Shown: positions 1-7,500 of the stretch, in pieces
How positions within the stretch are numbered: position 1 is the first letter of the stretch
Layout: every line of letters begins with the position of its first letter
Virus record (IMG/VR): IMGVR_UViG_3300021347_000052
Coordinates: 1 to 20,817 of that record
Reading direction: 5' to 3' (one strand)
Source: a virus
Length of the DNA: 20,817 nt
Made by a program: the position numbers and the translations under genes
The notes under the pieces: model-generated
What the model was told of the DNA's origin: nothing
Seen by the model: the letters and a program-made list of their open reading frames with translations, nothing else
The model's database searches: none

Positions 1-1527
1 AATTGAACCATCATCGTTTACACTTGCTGAAGTGTAAGGAATGTTCGCCGCTGACCATGCAGTTACAAAGTCAGATGCATCAGTAGCATCACCTAAGTTA
101 AATGTATAAGGGCTACTTAATGTTTGTGAACCTGGAGTTGAAATTTGAACTTGTGCTACATATGGTCCTGAAGTAAAGTCTGGTGCAGTATTTGTACCGT
201 TAACTACTGTTGCGCCAGTTGCTATTCTATAGAAGTAGTATACTGGAGCCGCTGTGTACTCACCGTTAAATCCATATTGTGCATAAACACTTCCTGCAGG
301 AATTGCTTGTCCACCTGTTGAGTCTGCTGAATAGATTTGAGCCCAATCAGAGTCTGCAAAAGTAGGTGTCTTAGAAACATATGAAGATGATGTAGAATCA
401 TATTCAGCAATTACTGGTTGTAATCCTGTTCCGTCAACCTTAATCCATACAGAACCAGTTGGAGCAGGCTGAGCCTGTCCTGATTGCCATAATGGCTGTT
501 GAGCAGATGTACCATATAATGCTCTTGGCTGGAAGCCAGTTACGGAAGTTCCTGTAAATCCTAAGTCTGTAAAGATAGTACCTGTTGCGTTAGCAAGTCT
601 GATGAAGAATGGTACTTCAGGAGTACCTTGATCTCCACCTGTCTGTGAAGAATAAATTTCAAGTTTATTATCAATTACTGCCGCTGAAACATATTCCCAA
701 CCTAATGAGTTAATATCTGCCGCTAACTGAGAAATAGTGTTGTTAGGAGCCGCTGATACAGTAAGTTGTGCTAAGTTTGTACCATTAACGATCAGGTCAA
801 TTGTATCACCTTGTGTTAATGTAGGATTAGATGTAGGTGCTGTGATTGAAGGCCATGCCTTAAACCAATCTTCTGAATCTAAACCAACCCATGTGTTCTG
901 ACGATTCTTGTACCAATATGTAGGTGCATTGTCGTTGTTAGGGTTTCTGTAATTAGGTATAGCAACTACTGCATAGTCACCGATATTTCCTACTGATTGT
1001 AGAGGTGTACCTATTGACACTAAAGTAGAGTCAGAGATAACGATTGGTGCTTTTGCTGTAAATGCTCCTGTTGTTGAATTAAACTCATTGATTCCCCATG
1101 TAGAAGAAGTTGTGTTTAACCAAAACGAACCGTTTTGTGGTGCCCCTGTTGGACGACCTGTTGATCCTACTAAACTTGCTAGATCAACGTCTGCTCTTAA
1201 TACAAATACTTGATTTGAAATACCAAGTGCTGAGTAAGCCGCTAATAGTCCATATTCATTTAACTCATAGCCTTGTAACGGAGTACCGTTTGCCGCTGTG
1301 TAAAAGAATGGGTTACCGTATAAAGTAACTAGATCACGTTGAGAAGTTACTCTGTATAATTTACCTGCGTTTGCGGCTGTTGTGGCTGCCGCAGTTGCTG
1401 TTGATGTTGGATCCGCTTTATCTTGTGCTGTTGCTAACAAGAAGAAGGGAATCGATGCTGTTGCGCCTGGCAAGTATTGACTTTCATCAATGATGCTTAC
1501 TTCTACGCCTGGTGATGTTAGTGCCAT
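1..1527 (-). CDS. gp18: Tail sheath protein, gp18-like (3' part missing)
   Basis: The contractile sheath surrounds the tail tube and shortens on infection. Reading the minus strand from the ATG at 1527 gives 509 codons with no stop in the parts translated; the frame runs off the window, so the C-terminus is missing. The N-terminus MALTSPGVEVSIIDESQYLP is the classic start of T4-like sheath proteins (T4 gp18 begins M-LSPG-E). It is followed by the LATAQDKAD and LYRVTSQRDLV stretches and the NEYGLLAAYSAL helix, with VFVLRADVDLA after it, a pattern I recognise from marine T4-like sheaths. A good Shine-Dalgarno (AAAAGGAAT) precedes the ATG. A late promoter and a small hairpin lie in the 58-base leader. 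Start and family are seen directly; the function is family knowledge. Confidence 0.9.
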   Translation of the reverse strand, partial: MALTSPGVEVSIIDESQYLPGATASIPFFLLATAQDKADPTSTATAAATTAANAGKLYRVTSQRDLVTLYGNPFFYTAANGTPLQGYELNEYGLLAAYSALGISNQVFVLRADVDLASLVGSTGRPTGAPQNGSFWLNTTSSTWGINEFNSTTGAFTAKAPIVISDSTLVSIGTPLQSVGNIGDYAVVAIPNYRNPNNDNAPTYWYKNRQNTWVGLDSEDWFKAWPSITAPTSNPTLTQGDTIDLIVNGTNLAQLTVSAAPNNTISQLAADINSLGWEYVSAAVIDNKLEIYSSQTGGDQGTPEVPFFIRLANATGTIFTDLGFTGTSVTGFQPRALYGTSAQQPLWQSGQAQPAPTGSVWIKVDGTGLQPVIAEYDSTSSSYVSKTPTFADSDWAQIYSADSTGGQAIPAGSVYAQYGFNGEYTAAPVYYFYRIATGATVVNGTNTAPDFTSGPYVAQVQISTPGSQTLSSPYTFNLGDATDASDFVTAWSAANIPYTSASVNDDGSI

Positions 1528-1553
1528 AATAATATTCCTTTTGTATGATTTTG

Positions 1554-1566
1554 AGGGTTACACCCT
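1554..1566 (-). promoter_or_regulatory. Leader hairpin of sheath gene
   Basis: AGGGT and ACCCT form a 5-bp stem with a 3-base loop inside the untranslated leader of the sheath gene, between its late promoter and Shine-Dalgarno. A role in mRNA stability is inference only. Confidence 0.4.
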
Positions 1567-1585
1567 GATTGTTTTTTCATACTAT

Positions 1586-1592
1586 TATTTAT
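1586..1592 (-). promoter_or_regulatory. T4-type late promoter (ATAAATA) for tail sheath
   Basis: ATAAATA on the minus strand matches the T4-like late -10 element (TATAAATA). It lies 58 bases upstream of the sheath ATG, leaving a leader with a hairpin and a Shine-Dalgarno. The flanking bases (ATAAATAATAGTATGA) are the same in the late promoter at 20310-20316. Confidence 0.65.
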
Positions 1593-1640
1593 CTTGTTGT
1601 ACAAAAAATTATGGTTTAACATACCTTCGAAGGCATTTTC

Positions 1641-1647
1641 ATAAATA
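1641..1647 (+). promoter_or_regulatory. Late promoter-like ATAAATA directly before the HNH-like gene
   Basis: ATAAATA ends 5 bases before the ATG at 1653. With T4 late spacing the +1 base would be the A of the ATG, predicting a leaderless mRNA. No Shine-Dalgarno lies at a usable distance. The palindrome CCTTCGAAGG sits just upstream at 1624-1633. Confidence 0.5.
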
Positions 1648-1652
1648 TAGTT

Positions 1653-2003
1653 ATGAGTTTACCTAGACCAATTTGCAAAGTCTGCAACAGAAAAGTGTGT
1701 GCCATTAATTATATTAAGAATGGCAAACGTCATTACAGGAGTATGTGCAACCAATGTGGCAAGGTAAATAAAACAAGAAAGCCTATATATCTTTGGCAAC
1801 GAGCAGGATATGAAAAACAAGACACTTGCTTTTTATGTGGATTTAAAAGTTTATACTCTACGCAAATGGTAGTGTATCATATAGACGGAAGACCACAGAA
1901 CACAGACTATACAAACTTAAGAACAATATGCTTAAATTGTATTGAAGTTGTAAAAAGAAAACATGTGATGTGGCACAGAGGAGATTTAACTGTTGACTAT
2001 TAA
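1653..2003 (+). CDS. Zinc-ribbon / HNH-like small protein
   Basis: This 116-residue basic protein is rich in cysteine pairs: C8/C11 and C32/C35, then C59/C62 and C93/C96. The second half has the HNH-like arrangement of a CxxC, then YHIDG (H76, D78), an N..NL stretch and a closing CxxC. The first His of the usual HH doublet is Tyr75 and the last catalytic His is not obvious, so it may be a degenerate HNH nuclease or simply a zinc-binding DNA protein. It stands alone on the plus strand between the sheath gene and the kinase, and its last 18 bases overlap the 3' end of the convergent kinase gene. Its promoter motif ends 5 bases before the ATG. Zinc binding is likely; nuclease activity is uncertain. 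Confidence 0.7.
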   Translation: MSLPRPICKVCNRKVCAINYIKNGKRHYRSMCNQCGKVNKTRKPIYLWQRAGYEKQDTCFLCGFKSLYSTQMVVYHIDGRPQNTDYTNLRTICLNCIEVVKRKHVMWHRGDLTVDY

Positions 2004-2606
2004 CTCCATGTGTTTATGTAAGTCATCAATTGTGCCGTTGTTATCAACTTGATAATCATAATCTAATCCAACACTACTATACTCACTAGCATGAACTCCT
2101 AGATCGACTAATCTTGCTAGTGCCTGAGGATTTTCATAATAATTATAATCAACTGCATCATTTAACCATGCAGGCTGTTCTCCTCGATTGACTCTGAGTG
2201 TAGTTCCACCTGCATTTTTAATTGCTTCTACTTCATTTTTAAATCTGCAATCAGTAATGACTACGTTATCTTCTATTTTACGTAATTGATTTTCGATAGA
2301 TGATACCCAGATGTCATTGTGAAATGATCGTCTGCCTACTTCAGTTCCCCAATACTGTAGTACCCAACGAGGAGTGAGATGAGGCATGTCTAATCGTTTT
2401 GCCCACCACTCATCAACTTGTTCTCGCCACTCTCTACTAGATTGAGTTGTTCCTTCTAACATTTCTCTATCCCATCCAAAGATAGCAGATACACAATCCT
2501 TTAGAGGACCTGCATAACTGAGTTTTCTAAAGCCGTGAAATCTGATAAGATAATCAGCCGCAGTATCTTTGCCACTGCTGATAAGTCCTGTAATGCCTAT
2601 AATCAT
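1986..2606 (-). CDS. Deoxynucleoside monophosphate kinase (T4 gp1-like)
   Basis: This 206-residue protein probably phosphorylates dNMPs to dNDPs to feed phage DNA synthesis in the host cytoplasm. It opens with a P-loop, MIIGITGLISSGKDTAADYL, in which G7-x4-G12-K13-D14-T15 is the Walker A motif typical of the dNMP kinase family of T4 gp1. The middle section RWVLQYWGTEVGRR and the later VVITDCRFKNEVEAI also fit that family, the second matching a strand and helix near the nucleotide site. It is slightly shorter than T4 gp1 (about 240 residues). A clear sigma70-type promoter precedes it, consistent with early expression. The annotated start is the only ATG directly ahead of the P-loop. Confidence 0.85.
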   Translation of the reverse strand: MIIGITGLISSGKDTAADYLIRFHGFRKLSYAGPLKDCVSAIFGWDREMLEGTTQSSREWREQVDEWWAKRLDMPHLTPRWVLQYWGTEVGRRSFHNDIWVSSIENQLRKIEDNVVITDCRFKNEVEAIKNAGGTTLRVNRGEQPAWLNDAVDYNYYENPQALARLVDLGVHASEYSSVGLDYDYQVDNNGTIDDLHKHMELIVNS

Positions 2607-2633
2607 ATGGTAGTCCTGTAGTAAAGTAATAAC

Positions 2634-2662
2634 ATTGTACAGGATTTATAAAAGAATGTCAA
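2634..2662 (-). promoter_or_regulatory. Sigma70-type promoter for the dNMP kinase
   Basis: On the minus strand TTGACA (2657-2662) and TACAAT (2634-2639) are separated by exactly 17 bases. The -35 box is perfect and the -10 has one mismatch. Predicted transcription starts about 20 bases ahead of the ATG at 2606. The -35 box overlaps the stop end of the upstream gene. Confidence 0.75.
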
Positions 2663-3336
2663 GTCTTTTTGGAAAAATGATTTAATATTTTATCTATTGC
2701 AAACTCATTTATAATAGCGGTATTAGGATGTACGCCATCCTTAAATATATCCGGGAGTGATTTTTTTACGGATAAGATATTTTCATACTTAGACATTTCA
2801 CTTGTTAATATGTCTAAATCTTTAGTTTTGTATGGGTTATTATAATAATCGAAACTTTGAAAATGTGATGTAGGTACCTTATATCCTACAATGTCTGACA
2901 ACAAATCTTCAATTACAAAATCTGCCCAATCATAGTCATTTGGTCTATGTAGTGATGCATGTCCACCTATGATTGCCCACTTAGCATTTGGACACATATT
3001 TCTTATTTCAGATACTGTCTTGTTAGTTTCAGTCTGCAACCAATCAAGGGTGTCTGAAACACTTTCAGTTCCGAAACGGTGAACATAATTTGGAATATGT
3101 ATTGGAAGAAGTTCTTCTCTTCCTAACTCAGTATAAAACCAAATAATCAAATCAACTTCTTTGTACTTGAGTCTCTCCTGCAAAAAAGTTTTCCCTTTAT
3201 TGAGAGTCTGTAAATTAGTGCCTCCAAATATAGCATGGTTAAATATTAAATGACTTTTGAATTGTGACCAATGAGCATTGGGTTGTGGGCCGGCGAAATA
3301 ACAACCCCAACTATCCCCAAGAACTAAAATGTTCAT
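2659..3336 (-). CDS. SGNH/GDSL hydrolase-like protein 1
   Basis: This 225-residue protein has the fold signature of SGNH/GDSL esterases, which deacylate or deacetylate lipids and sugars. Block I is LGDSW (residues 6-10) with Ser9 as the predicted nucleophile. A glycine turn FGGTN (37-41) follows. Near the C-terminus DGVHPN (200-205) supplies the Asp-x-x-His pair. The usual block III Asn is not obvious, although IIGGH (122-126) sits nearby. No signal peptide or membrane segment is seen. Its ATG overlaps the stop of the upstream glycosyltransferase-like gene as ATGA, so the two are probably translationally coupled and may act on the same glycan. The substrate is unknown, and a non-catalytic role is possible. 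Confidence 0.7.
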   Translation of the reverse strand: MNILVLGDSWGCYFAGPQPNAHWSQFKSHLIFNHAIFGGTNLQTLNKGKTFLQERLKYKEVDLIIWFYTELGREELLPIHIPNYVHRFGTESVSDTLDWLQTETNKTVSEIRNMCPNAKWAIIGGHASLHRPNDYDWADFVIEDLLSDIVGYKVPTSHFQSFDYYNNPYKTKDLDILTSEMSKYENILSVKKSLPDIFKDGVHPNTAIINEFAIDKILNHFSKKT

Positions 3337-4646
3337 TTAACAATTTTCTCAGAATATATTTCATCTTCGTCTAGGTGTATAGTGTTTATAGGTGGAATGA
3401 CCCAGAGTCGCAAGATTTTATGTTTGGATACATGTTTTAATGGAGGACAAGATCGATATAGCAATTGCCATTCTTGGTCTAACACATATTGCCAATGTCT
3501 ATAATTGTATTCAATATCTTCGATAATGCCCTGACTGTAACTTTTTGCATTGTGTAAAAAAGATATTATTCTTTCATGTGCGATATCAATATACTCTTGT
3601 TCTGATGTATGTTCTAATGTAGAAATACCAGTGAGTAAATTTGGTACAGATGTATATTTTCTAAATGTTTTAAATCCTAACCCTTCTAATGTTTTCTCCT
3701 GTAAATCATATTTACTGATTCCTATAAAAGGTTTTTTAGTTGCAATAGGTTTCCAAGTTTTTTCTGTGGTAGAGTAGATATCATGTTCCCAAAAAGGACG
3801 AAGTTCCATTTCTTCATTTATGTCATCAAATTCATAATCCCAATGGGCAGGATTAGGATTATCAAACCATGTTTCAGGCATAACAATCAATGATGCATCA
3901 TTCCATTCATCAGGAAAAAGATAGTTAGCAACATCAAAAGAATTTACAAGACCTGCTTTGTTTACTTCACAAAATGAATCCCCAGGTAATGTTCGTTCTA
4001 GTTGACTATAAATATTTTTTAAATCTTCAAAACTTAAATCTTCATCCATCACATTCAATATCGGTTGATAATCTTGTGATATAGAATCTTTGAATGCACT
4101 ATACGCATTTAACGTGTTTGTCAAAGAGTAATCTAATCTATCAAGTGTGTTTTCTTTAAAAAATTTATATAGCAAAGGAAGTTTATGAGGTCTACCTGAA
4201 ATATCACCTATCAACCAAAGTGCTTTCAACTCTTTGTTATCTAATGACTGACTCCAATCTTTCGTTGTGTCTAATCCATAACTTCTTTCTTCGGTTCCTT
4301 CGGACCTTAATAAAAAGTATCGAGGATTGTGACCAAAGACCATGTAATGATCAGGCAATTCATTTATGTTAACTCTAGTCCCTTCATGGAATAGATACAC
4401 ATGTGTCAAGTTAGGAAACATTTGAGTTGTATGTAAATATTCTAGTGTTTGTTTTGTAAACTTTGTATAGTCATAGCCAACTTGTGGCTCATACAACATA
4501 AAACTAATAATTAAATGTTCGATATTTTGCGTGTCATAAGGTTCGACAGAATCAATGTGCCCGTCAAAGGGTACATTACGATCATGTCCGCATTCTACAT
4601 TAATAGACCAAATTGTATCTGTGAATTGACAACTGTGAATCGTCAT
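3333..4646 (-). CDS. Glycosyltransferase-like protein (fucosyltransferase-type motif)
   Basis: This 437-residue protein is not recognised over its full length. Its C-terminal part has STTEKTWKPIATKKPFIGIS (292-311) followed by LEGLGFKTF (320-328). This matches the TEK-x-x-x-x-I-x-x-x-x-P-F-I pattern of GT10-like alpha-1,3-fucosyltransferases and of many phage glycosyltransferases. LWLIGDISGRPHKLPLL (143-159) could be the preceding nucleotide-sugar domain strand. No membrane segment is seen. It starts 9 bases after the gp13-like gene ends and overlaps the following SGNH gene by 4 bases, so it is likely transcribed from the late promoter at 5464. A role in decorating virion proteins or host surface glycans is inference. 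Confidence 0.55.
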   Translation of the reverse strand: MTIHSCQFTDTIWSINVECGHDRNVPFDGHIDSVEPYDTQNIEHLIISFMLYEPQVGYDYTKFTKQTLEYLHTTQMFPNLTHVYLFHEGTRVNINELPDHYMVFGHNPRYFLLRSEGTEERSYGLDTTKDWSQSLDNKELKALWLIGDISGRPHKLPLLYKFFKENTLDRLDYSLTNTLNAYSAFKDSISQDYQPILNVMDEDLSFEDLKNIYSQLERTLPGDSFCEVNKAGLVNSFDVANYLFPDEWNDASLIVMPETWFDNPNPAHWDYEFDDINEEMELRPFWEHDIYSTTEKTWKPIATKKPFIGISKYDLQEKTLEGLGFKTFRKYTSVPNLLTGISTLEHTSEQEYIDIAHERIISFLHNAKSYSQGIIEDIEYNYRHWQYVLDQEWQLLYRSCPPLKHVSKHKILRLWVIPPINTIHLDEDEIYSEKIVK

Positions 4647-4655
4647 GCAATGTGA

Positions 4656-5441
4656 TTAGCCCTGTATCCAAGTAAGAGGTTGAGAGTAATCTACGTAATC
4701 ACGTAAATCTTTGTGACATTGTTCTTGTGCCGCAAGACCTTCTGCCTTCATTGCCGCACCGTTGAGAGCAGTTCCACCTGCGGGTCCTGCAATAGTTGAG
4801 AATTTCTCACGTGCTTGACCTATAGTAATCATGCATGTTGCTAACACATAATTTTCTATCCAAGGTGCAATGCCTGGGTCTTGTAGTAAAGTTGTTTCTG
4901 GACGTAAAATGTCAGCCCAAATAAGAACCTGTTCTCCTGATCCTTTGAAGTCTCTAACAAATCTAATTGTTTTAGTTACTGGATCAAAAGTGTAGATAAC
5001 AAATCCACCAAACATTCTAGCGGCTAGTTCTACATATCCTGCATAGAAGTCATATGTTGCTAAACCACCTGCATAGTTATAGTTCAACAGATACGTGTTT
5101 AAGATAGCAGATGAAAATGGATCAAATGATGATGCGGCTGGACCTGTTTCAAGACCAATTGTACGTCTGAAACATTGTCTTACATTAATAAACTCAGTTG
5201 GTAGTGTGTAAGTATCTTGGTCTTTATCTATCGTCAATAAGGTATAAGACTCTTGTACTGAGTTCTCAGCACGTTGTCTATATACTTTAATTGCAAAGTT
5301 GTATGCCGCTTCGTAGTGTTCTGGATCTAATTCTAAATCTACAATGCCATCGCCCAGCCTAAAACGAACCTGGTCGAACATATTCTCTTTGAGTTGTTCG
5401 AGGTTTTCGCCGTTTGGTACTGCTAGTTCTTCTGATGCCAT
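4656..5441 (-). CDS. gp13: Neck / head-tail connector protein, gp13-like
   Basis: This 261-residue protein probably belongs to the neck that joins head and tail. The N-terminal half begins with helices (QVRFRLGDGIVDLELDPEHY, then AYNFAIKVYRQRAENSVQES). A beta-rich middle and a helical C-terminal region follow, ending in a DYVDYSQPLTWIQG tail. That helical adaptor plan with a beta insert, and the resemblance to connector proteins of marine T4-like phages as I remember them, support gp13. Nothing in the sequence gives a diagnostic motif, so this identity is an inference from pattern and from the nearby gp14-like and gp15 genes. A late promoter (ATAAATA, 5464-5470) and the Shine-Dalgarno TAGGAAT lie just upstream, indicating late expression. 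It heads a block with the glycosyltransferase-like and SGNH genes. Confidence 0.55.
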   Translation of the reverse strand: MASEELAVPNGENLEQLKENMFDQVRFRLGDGIVDLELDPEHYEAAYNFAIKVYRQRAENSVQESYTLLTIDKDQDTYTLPTEFINVRQCFRRTIGLETGPAASSFDPFSSAILNTYLLNYNYAGGLATYDFYAGYVELAARMFGGFVIYTFDPVTKTIRFVRDFKGSGEQVLIWADILRPETTLLQDPGIAPWIENYVLATCMITIGQAREKFSTIAGPAGGTALNGAAMKAEGLAAQEQCHKDLRDYVDYSQPLTWIQG

Positions 5442-5463
5442 GTTGATAAATTCCTATTTCTAG

Positions 5464-5470
5464 TATTTAT
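5464..5470 (-). promoter_or_regulatory. T4-type late promoter (ATAAATA) for gp13-like gene
   Basis: ATAAATA on the minus strand lies 22 bases upstream of the ATG at 5441 and only 4 bases after the stop of the preceding gene. A Shine-Dalgarno (AGGAAT) lies between motif and ATG, so this mRNA would be leadered. Confidence 0.65.
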
Positions 5471-5474
5471 CAGT

Positions 5475-6233
5475 CTAAATGTTTTTCTGTTTTATATAAT
5501 TGTTTAAATCAGTGGCTCTGGATAGATGTGCGTCTGCTCCATGATGACCATACTTAGCATTTGGGTTTATCATGCCTGCTTTTTTATACTTTTCATAGAA
5601 GCCGTAGTCATTGTCTCTGTACATGTAATAACGTTTAGCATCGATCTTTGATAGATAAGGTCTTAACCATTTCATGTTTCGATTGTTAAAAGCAACACCA
5701 GAGTTAGTCATTAGATATCTAATGTTTTCTGCTTTGAAAAAATATTGCAATGATAAAGCATCCTTAGCAGTCAAGCATTCAGTATAAATCTCTGAATATA
5801 CCAAGAATCTTTGTGCTGTTAAAAACTGTTCTTTTTCTTGTGGTGCAACATGATGTGGATCTGTCATTGCATTTACTTGAACTGAACTTAAAAATGATGG
5901 GTCTGCCCAATCAGCACAAGTGTCTTGGTCAATACCTACATCGTGTGGGACAGGTGCTTCTATTCTACAACTCTCTGCCCAATTGACTAAAACAAAAAGG
6001 TTGTTTGCTTTATTTGACACCAAATCTTGGTTAAGTGTAAACCAATTTAGTACACTACGATGTATTGCGCCATTAGAAGAACCGTTTCTTGCAATATTGA
6101 TGGGAGTATGATCTAACATTTTTGCAAGTTGATTACCAAAACTTGCTTGACGATTTTCTGGGCTTGATAAGTTCCCATCGATTTCCGAACCAGCGGCATG
6201 ACTACACCCCGCAATCAACATATAATTTGCCAT
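5475..6233 (-). CDS. SGNH hydrolase-like protein 2
   Basis: This 252-residue protein is a second, divergent SGNH-type candidate. Block I is IAGCSHAAG (7-15), where Ser11 follows Cys instead of the usual Gly-Asp. A block II-like RNGSSNG (49-55) follows. GHHGADAHL (229-237) near the end could give the acid and His, as Asp234 and His236. The oxyanion Asn of block III is not clear; VNWAES (83-88) occupies that region. It follows the 380-residue unknown gene after 4 bases and probably shares its sigma70-type promoter. There is no signal peptide or membrane segment. The GCS-H-x-x-G opening is common in phage SGNH proteins of unknown substrate. Catalysis is not proven. Confidence 0.55.
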   Translation of the reverse strand: MANYMLIAGCSHAAGSEIDGNLSSPENRQASFGNQLAKMLDHTPINIARNGSSNGAIHRSVLNWFTLNQDLVSNKANNLFVLVNWAESCRIEAPVPHDVGIDQDTCADWADPSFLSSVQVNAMTDPHHVAPQEKEQFLTAQRFLVYSEIYTECLTAKDALSLQYFFKAENIRYLMTNSGVAFNNRNMKWLRPYLSKIDAKRYYMYRDNDYGFYEKYKKAGMINPNAKYGHHGADAHLSRATDLNNYIKQKNI

Positions 6234-6237
6234 ATAA

Positions 6238-7380
6238 TTAAAACGCCTTTAAAATAATCATTGAATCGTTGAAACGACCCTTCGGTTGAACACCGACTGC
6301 TTTAATAGCATCAAAGAATTTACGTGCCGCAGGCTTGCTACCCATAATCTCTTTAATCTGTTCTTTGGGTTTACGTAATGTCTTAATTGCACTTTTAGAC
6401 TTGTCAAATCCATACAAAGTGTTACCCTTGACGAACATTTCTCCTGCCATTTCTTCTGCGACATAGTGATGAAGTTTTCTTTTAGCAGTATCATAGCACC
6501 ATGCTTCTTTAGACATGTGTAGTTCTGCTGGTCTGATACTTTCTAGTTTTAGTTTAGTTGCTTCACATTCAAAACTCTTTTGATACTTCAACTTCTGTGT
6601 TGCTTTCTCAGGAGTAATTGGTTTAGTTTTGCGTTTAGCCCTGTTTTTAATCTTAAGAGCCTGATATGAATTCAACACTCCGATCATAGAGTCATATGCA
6701 TTTATAATGCCTTTTAATTTTCTTTTGTTAAAGTGACTGTATGCTTCTACCAATTGCTCATCAGTGCCTTCGATTACTTCTTTGAATTCTTTCTGTTCTT
6801 TTGTATAACTATCGACTAGTTGAGGTATATGATTGGGTAAAGGATTGTATGTGTTTAACACTCGCATGATTGCTGTATTAAATTTAGCATCTGCTTTAAT
6901 CTCATCTTCAAAGAATTGATCCATGATGCCATCGATCTCTCCGCCTGCTTCCATTAACTTGCCAAGCATGATTTCTTGTATAGAAGGGCGATTGGGTTTG
7001 TCTTTTGCTTTTTCTTCTTTTACTTGAGCAATCTTTTTACCTTTCTCTAACCATTCTTCTTTGAGTTTGGCAATATGATTTACATGCCCTTCTGGCATGT
7101 ACCCAACTCTGTTTAGAAAATATACAGATGTACCAGTAGAGTTAAAGTTCCAATCTGGATTTCTAAGAATAATCTCTCTTTCTTCTTCAGTGTAGCCAGA
7201 TTCTTTTTTGATCCAAGTTTTAAATTCAGTCAGTCTTTTCTTATCACTGATTTCTGTACGAATAAAATACTGGCAGTCTTGGTATGCCTTTGCCTGTCCT
7301 TCAGGGTCTTTGATGTCTTTGTACTTTTCCCAGTCAGGTTCGGGAGTTAAATAAACTGTCTTTTGTTTACGTCTTGCCAT
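6238..7380 (-). CDS. Conserved-looking phage protein of unknown function, 380 aa
   Basis: I do not recognise a domain with a known role. The protein is basic and largely helical, with a charged segment at about 105-135 (KLKEEWLEKGKKIAQVKEEK) that may form a coiled coil. Its C-terminal part (KEAWCYDTAKRKLHHYVAEE, then TLYGFDKSKSAIKTLRKPKE) reads like a protein I associate with marine T4-like phages, where it is annotated as hypothetical. The gene is the first of a two-gene unit with the downstream SGNH-like gene. A sigma70-like promoter (7422-7450) suggests early or middle expression, which argues against a purely structural role. It is divergent from the late gp14-like gene, with the two promoters sharing a 120-base region. 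Confidence 0.75.
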   Translation of the reverse strand: MARRKQKTVYLTPEPDWEKYKDIKDPEGQAKAYQDCQYFIRTEISDKKRLTEFKTWIKKESGYTEEEREIILRNPDWNFNSTGTSVYFLNRVGYMPEGHVNHIAKLKEEWLEKGKKIAQVKEEKAKDKPNRPSIQEIMLGKLMEAGGEIDGIMDQFFEDEIKADAKFNTAIMRVLNTYNPLPNHIPQLVDSYTKEQKEFKEVIEGTDEQLVEAYSHFNKRKLKGIINAYDSMIGVLNSYQALKIKNRAKRKTKPITPEKATQKLKYQKSFECEATKLKLESIRPAELHMSKEAWCYDTAKRKLHHYVAEEMAGEMFVKGNTLYGFDKSKSAIKTLRKPKEQIKEIMGSKPAARKFFDAIKAVGVQPKGRFNDSMIILKAF

Positions 7381-7421
7381 TTTGTCCCTTAATGAATTTA
7401 ATGTTCATACTTAGTGTTCGC

Positions 7422-7450
7422 ATTGTACACGAATTAATTTTCTAATTCAA
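7422..7450 (-). promoter_or_regulatory. Sigma70-type promoter for the 380-aa gene
   Basis: On the minus strand TTGAAT (7445-7450) and TACAAT (7422-7427) are 17 bases apart. The -10 with its neighbours (GTACAATG) is identical to that of the kinase promoter at 2634. Predicted leader about 35 bases. Confidence 0.6.
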
Positions 7451-7488
7451 CCTTTATTTACCCAAATTCTTCGTCTCATTGTATTGAG

Positions 7489-7495
7489 ATAAATA
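7489..7495 (+). promoter_or_regulatory. Late promoter-like ATAAATA directly before gp14-like gene
   Basis: ATAAATA ends 5 bases before the ATG at 7501, placing the start codon at the expected +1. No Shine-Dalgarno fits in between. The inverted repeat TCTCA-ttgtat-TGAGA lies just upstream. Confidence 0.55.
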
Positions 7496-7500
7496 TATAT

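Noticed and set aside
222-410. Minus-strand 62-codon frame
   Set aside because: It lies inside the tail sheath gene in another frame, with low-complexity His/Leu content and no Shine-Dalgarno.
345-700. Repetitive short motifs in AT-rich DNA as possible CRISPR or tandem repeats
   Set aside because: No regularly spaced identical repeats; similar phrases come from coding repeats in sheath and fibre proteins.
1110-1328. Plus-strand 72-codon frame
   Set aside because: It is antisense to the tail sheath and Leu-rich, a shadow of the real gene.
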